A stretch of DNA of 64,000 nucleotides from Leminorella richardii (lineage in GTDB: Bacteria > Pseudomonadota > Gammaproteobacteria > Enterobacterales > Enterobacteriaceae): positions 1,546,501 to 1,610,500 of the forward strand of contig NZ_LS483470.1 in the NCBI RefSeq assembly GCF_900478135.1, given 5' to 3'. A model generated the notes under the pieces. That model was not told the DNA's origin. It was given only the letters and a program-made list of their open reading frames with translations, and did no database searches. Shown here piece after piece: positions 62,651 through 64,000 of this stretch; the stretch's first letter is position 1, and each line of letters starts with the position of its first letter. The position numbers and the translations under genes are program-made.

Positions 62651-64000
62651 ATGAAAATAAATAATTTTCACTTGCCGGTGAAAAATAACAAAAAACTCTT
62701 TAGACGCAGCGCTGTTTCGCTTTCTCTGCTAATGTCGCTCTCTTGTTTGGCCTACGAGGCCGAAGCTGCCTGTAGTGAGTCATTCCCTGGCAGCGGTGGG
62801 TATACCTGCATCGGTGCAGGTAGTGTTTCTCAAACGATTATCGGTGACAACCTATCTATATCAATTTCTGATGATTTCTCTTTTGAACAAAATGCTAACT
62901 CGGGATTAGAGATTAGTGCTAGCGGTGGGGTCAAGGTTGAGCAGGCTGTTGGCGGCCCTAGTCTGATTACTAATGGAACGGCCCTCTATGTTGAAAAGAC
63001 GGGATCGGGTTCTGTTGAGGTTGATATCAACTCATTCATTAGTGGGATCTATATAGATAGTACTGATGATAATGAAAATATCTCTATTCGCGTAAAAAAT
63101 GATGTGGATGGAAGTATTGACGGCATTGCCTCTTACAATCGCGGCAGTGGTACAACTCTTATTAATATTGACGGCAACGTTATCGGGCAAAATGGTCGAG
63201 GCGTTATTGCTTCAAACTACGGTAGTGATATTCGCGTAGACGTTACGGGAAACGTAAACGCCTTTTACAGCGGTGTTGAGGTTGAAAATCAAGGCTCTGG
63301 AAAAAGTGATATCTACGTAGGCGGCAATATTGTTAGCCAAGGGATGGGGTGGGCAGACGGTATCCACGCAATTAACGGCGTGAGCAGTACCGACCTGACG
63401 ATTCTTGTTGATGGCAGCATTACCGTTCCTAACGGTGACGCAAGTTATAGTAATGGTATTTACGCGCAAAATTCGGGAACAGGAAACACTGATATTACCG
63501 TTAAGGGGAAAGTAACCGGTGGGAATAGCCTGTCTAACGCACAGGGTATTTTTGTAAGGCATGGCGGAAACGATCTGACGATTAACGCGCTTGGCGGTGT
63601 ATCCGGCGGCTATGCAGGAATAAAGGCGCAGAACGAAGGGACTGGATTGACTCTGATTAATACCGCAGGGGAGATTAACAGTGGCTTGACGGGTATAGAT
63701 GTTCAAAATGACAGCAGGGCTACTGGGTTGACCGTTCGTTCATCTTCAGATATTCAGGCCGGGATGGTAGGCATTAAGGCTATAAACTGGGGAAGTGGGG
63801 CGACTGACATTTTTTCTGCCGGTGCAATTGAAAGTGATGATGACGGCATTTATCTCGATCATCGAGGAGCCGATCTCAGGCTAGTTGCCCAAGGCAGCAT
63901 TACCTCCGAACAGGCAAACGGAATTAGCGTAGTGAGCTATGCCCAGAGTGATGCACGCCTCTCCATTACCGCGACGAGTCAAGTCTATGGCGAAGAGGAC
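62651..64000 (+). CDS. Autotransporter passenger domain, N-terminal part (gene continues past the window)
   Basis: An ATG at 62651 (AAGGG about 12 nt upstream) opens 450 codons that run to the window edge without a stop. The leader has a basic n-region and hydrophobic core (RRSAVSLSLLMSLSCLAYEA), cleaved near AEA. The rest is a glycine/asparagine/serine-rich parallel beta-helix type sequence. Irregular repeats of ~25-60 residues are built on DITVxGxVxG...GIxAxNxGSG. This is typical of type V secreted passengers; the barrel would lie beyond the window. Ligand unknown. Confidence 0.85.
   Translation, partial: MKINNFHLPVKNNKKLFRRSAVSLSLLMSLSCLAYEAEAACSESFPGSGGYTCIGAGSVSQTIIGDNLSISISDDFSFEQNANSGLEISASGGVKVEQAVGGPSLITNGTALYVEKTGSGSVEVDINSFISGIYIDSTDDNENISIRVKNDVDGSIDGIASYNRGSGTTLINIDGNVIGQNGRGVIASNYGSDIRVDVTGNVNAFYSGVEVENQGSGKSDIYVGGNIVSQGMGWADGIHAINGVSSTDLTILVDGSITVPNGDASYSNGIYAQNSGTGNTDITVKGKVTGGNSLSNAQGIFVRHGGNDLTINALGGVSGGYAGIKAQNEGTGLTLINTAGEINSGLTGIDVQNDSRATGLTVRSSSDIQAGMVGIKAINWGSGATDIFSAGAIESDDDGIYLDHRGADLRLVAQGSITSEQANGISVVSYAQSDARLSITATSQVYGEED

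Noticed and set aside
63212..63706. 164-codon antisense frame within the autotransporter
   Set aside because: The plus-strand passenger frame is continuous with a signal peptide; the antisense is a shadow of repeats.
1..64000. CRISPR array, prophage or complete insertion sequence
   Set aside because: No regularly spaced repeats, integrase or phage structural genes, and no transposase with ends were seen; the methyltransferase and InsA-like genes stand alone.

Overview
The window is chromosomal DNA from a gamma-proteobacterium of the order Enterobacterales. The basis is recognisable enteric housekeeping genes in enteric-like order: ycbZ/fabA, matP, ompA, sulA, tfoX, yccS-yccF, helD, mgsA, yccU; uvrY-uvrC-pgsA-glyW-cysT-leuZ; and purB-hflD-mnmA-nudJ-rluE-icd. 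It is clearly not E. coli: ppk-ppx lie beside ompW and fabA, tusE and hspQ are separated from yccU by about 20 kb, and phoPQ is absent between pepT and purB. The genus cannot be fixed from sequence alone.

Layout. 1-7.2 kb: end of a SulP permease, yciC, ompW with a textbook FNR box, a ppx-ppk operon whose ppk is frameshifted, and fabA. 7.3-19.5 kb: ycbZ (Lon-like), matP, ompA, sulA with a LexA box, tfoX, yccS, yccF, helD, mgsA, yccU, a possible tiny membrane peptide and tRNA-Ser(UGA). 19.5-32.3 kb: an accessory block holding two tandem copies, about 6.4 kb apart, of a five-gene chaperone-usher fimbrial operon (pilin, chaperone, usher, a small IS1 InsA-like zinc-ribbon/HTH protein, tip adhesin). 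The second chaperone carries a 1-nt deletion. 32.3-38.4 kb: a TetR repressor with a near-perfect operator, a tRNA-Lys(CUU) with no encoded CCA, a second pst-like phosphate ABC transporter with a frameshifted binding protein, an orphan caiE-like gene, and a small monooxygenase. 38.4-42.1 kb: a TSUP exporter, tusE, heat-shock gene hspQ with a sigma-32 promoter, an orphan phage-type adenine methyltransferase and ydhR. 42.4-46.8 kb: uvrY-uvrC-pgsA, three tRNAs and a DUF218 protein. 47.5-52.4 kb: a large intimin/invasin-family adhesin and small hypothetical genes. 52.4-60.5 kb: a DedA protein, pepT, and the purB to icd block. 60.7-64 kb: a small membrane protein, a divergent MerR/DUF2938 pair and the start of a large autotransporter that runs off the window.

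The accessory content is dominated by surface adhesion: two fimbriae, one inverse autotransporter and one classical autotransporter, most of them preceded by long AT-rich non-coding stretches. The most unusual system is the duplicated fimbrial operon. In both copies an InsA-like DNA-binding protein is translationally nested between usher and adhesin, and an intercistronic hairpin shows compensatory base changes between copies. Three genes (ppk, fimbrial chaperone copy 2, pstS-like) each have a single-base frameshift. Either these genes are decaying or the assembly carries indel errors; the sequence alone cannot decide.
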